From Bacillota bacterium (GTDB lineage Bacteria; Bacillota; Clostridia; Oscillospirales; QAMX01): DNA of 6,626 nucleotides. The DNA lies in NCBI GenBank assembly GCA_029778935.1, contig JAKPBM010000066.1:1-6626 (forward strand), read 5' to 3'. Below are positions 6,100-6,626 of this stretch, one piece after another. Each line of letters starts with the position of its first letter. Position 1 is the first letter of the stretch. The notes under the pieces are model-generated. The model had not been told where the DNA came from. It saw only the letters and a list, made by a program, of their open reading frames with translations, and did not search any database. Both the position numbers and the translations under genes were made by a program.

Positions 6100-6557
6100 A
6101 TTTTGAATCTCAACATATGATTACACTTTAACTGCATTGATATTGCTTCTTCAAGCATTAACTGCGTTTGCTTTCTTTGGCGCACTGCAAGATATGTTAC
6201 TTGCGTTCTGTAAATGTTGCTCGAATGAAATTTACTGCGCTTACGTAATCGGCAATTGGGGGAATCGTCTCGGCAACAACCCACTTTTCAAGCATTTTTG
6301 CATCATGGCTCTATTTGCATTCTTCTTTGCATCATTTGCTGTATGCATATATAACCTTCATGCGTGTTCCCTTCTTTCAGGTAACATCCGGGAGACTCAT
6401 ACGAAAGCTCGTAGTCTGTGATTTCCTCCGGAAAATAACACAGTCATACTCAAAGCATTCCAGCGTATCGATAACCCCATCGACAGATAGTGAAGAAATC
6501 CAGCGCCAATTTCCAAACCATTTCCGGGAATGTCAAATGCGCAACCGGGCTTATTCA
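6096..6557 (-). pseudogene. Decayed, 5'-truncated gene of unknown function
   Basis: No single frame is open, but protein-like peptide runs continuously from frame to frame on the minus strand. FDIPGNGLEIGAGFLHYLS (6537-6481) continues as DGVIDTLECFEYDCVIF after a one-base loss near 6481. A second one-base loss in a T run near 6432-6435 leads into FPEEITDYELSYESPGCY and onward to a TGA at 6305-6303. KWVVAETIPPIADYVSAV follows in another frame (6295-6197), then VTYLAVRQRKQTQLMLEE (to the TGA at 6098-6096). No start codon with a ribosome binding site precedes the first piece, which begins beside the inverted repeat at 6558-6585, so the 5' end is missing. I do not recognise the family. The region is A/T-rich (21 of 60 G+C in 6121-6180, against 49 of 60 in part of gdpP), suggesting foreign origin or relaxed selection. 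A plus-strand hydrophobic frame over it is an antisense shadow. Confidence 0.6.
6297..6335. repeat. Short direct repeat TTTGCATCAT
   Basis: The 10-mer occurs at 6297-6306 and 6326-6335, 29 nt apart, with a partial third copy (TTTGCATTC) between them. It sits where the decayed gene changes frame between its third and fourth fragments, so a small slippage duplication or deletion may have happened here. It is too short to be more than suggestive. Confidence 0.4.
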
Positions 6558-6585
6558 AAGCGGGCAAGCAGATGCTTGCCCGCTT
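6558..6585. terminator. Perfect 13-bp inverted repeat, probable terminator of a gene beyond the right edge
   Basis: AAGCGGGCAAGCA (6558-6570) is followed after two bases by its exact reverse complement (6573-6585); as RNA this gives a stem of about 12 bp with a 4-nt loop. Both flanks have only weak T tracts (plus strand CTTCCCTTTTC, minus strand TTTGAATAAG). On the minus strand a TAG at 6617-6615 could be the stop of an upstream gene, placing the hairpin about 30 nt after it. It resembles in style the hairpin at 5936-5967. Confidence 0.6.
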
Positions 6586-6626
6586 CTTCCCTTTTCATAC
6601 ACCTTCAGCCTACGCTACTCCTTCAC

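Noticed and set aside
5542..6154. Shared 12-mer TTGCTTCTTCAA upstream of the SASP gene and within the remnant
   Set aside because: Flanks diverge quickly and the remnant copy encodes part of LEEA on the other strand; treated as coincidence.
6137..6421. Plus-strand frame of 94 codons, hydrophobic, Phe- and Cys-rich
   Set aside because: It could be taken for a small membrane protein, but there is no ribosome binding site and the opposite strand shows more convincing protein-like segments; hydrophobic composition is typical of antisense to Glu/Lys-rich coding.
1..6626. CRISPR array, tRNA, rRNA, insertion sequence or phage genes
   Set aside because: No regularly spaced repeats, no tRNA-like or rRNA-like sequence, and no transposase, integrase or phage protein motifs were seen on either strand.

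Overview
The window looks like chromosomal DNA from an endospore-forming member of the Bacillota with fairly GC-rich coding regions. The main evidence is an intact late mother-cell sigma factor (SigK type), a complete alpha/beta-type small acid-soluble spore protein (SASP), and the gdpP-rplI gene pair found across this phylum. A spore-forming Negativicutes or Peptococcaceae-like organism would fit the base composition and protein style, but I cannot fix the genus by eye.

Layout. The left third is on the minus strand. A membrane-bound O-acyltransferase (MBOAT, AlgI/DltB-like) runs off the left edge (2-1171, C-terminus missing). Upstream of it lie its own extended -10 promoter and then sigK (1293-1979, GTG start). 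Next comes a hairpin terminator (about 2118-2151) that ends an unrecognised minus-strand gene (2172-2783), which is less GC-rich than its neighbours and has an unclear start. A divergent intergenic region (2784-2943) carries two sigma-A-like promoters firing rightwards into gdpP (2944-4944), the membrane cyclic-di-AMP phosphodiesterase. It is followed 18 nt later by rplI (4963-5409, ribosomal protein L9) and a strong rho-independent terminator. A monocistronic SASP gene (5659-5856) follows, and its 3' region folds into three consecutive hairpins, the last probably a bidirectional terminator.

The right end (about 5970-6626) has no intact gene. On the minus strand it holds protein-like reading spread over alternating frames, best explained as a decayed gene of unknown function that lacks its 5' end. 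It begins right beside a perfect 13-bp inverted repeat that looks like the terminator of a gene beyond the right edge.

How the genes relate. gdpP and rplI form an ordinary housekeeping operon. sigK and the SASP gene belong to sporulation but to different compartments (mother cell and forespore) and are separate transcription units. The MBOAT gene probably begins a surface-polysaccharide or wall-polymer acylation operon that continues to the left. I see no new multi-gene system here. The items most worth a second look are the decayed right-hand gene, the unrecognised gene at 2172-2783 and the structured SASP 3' region.
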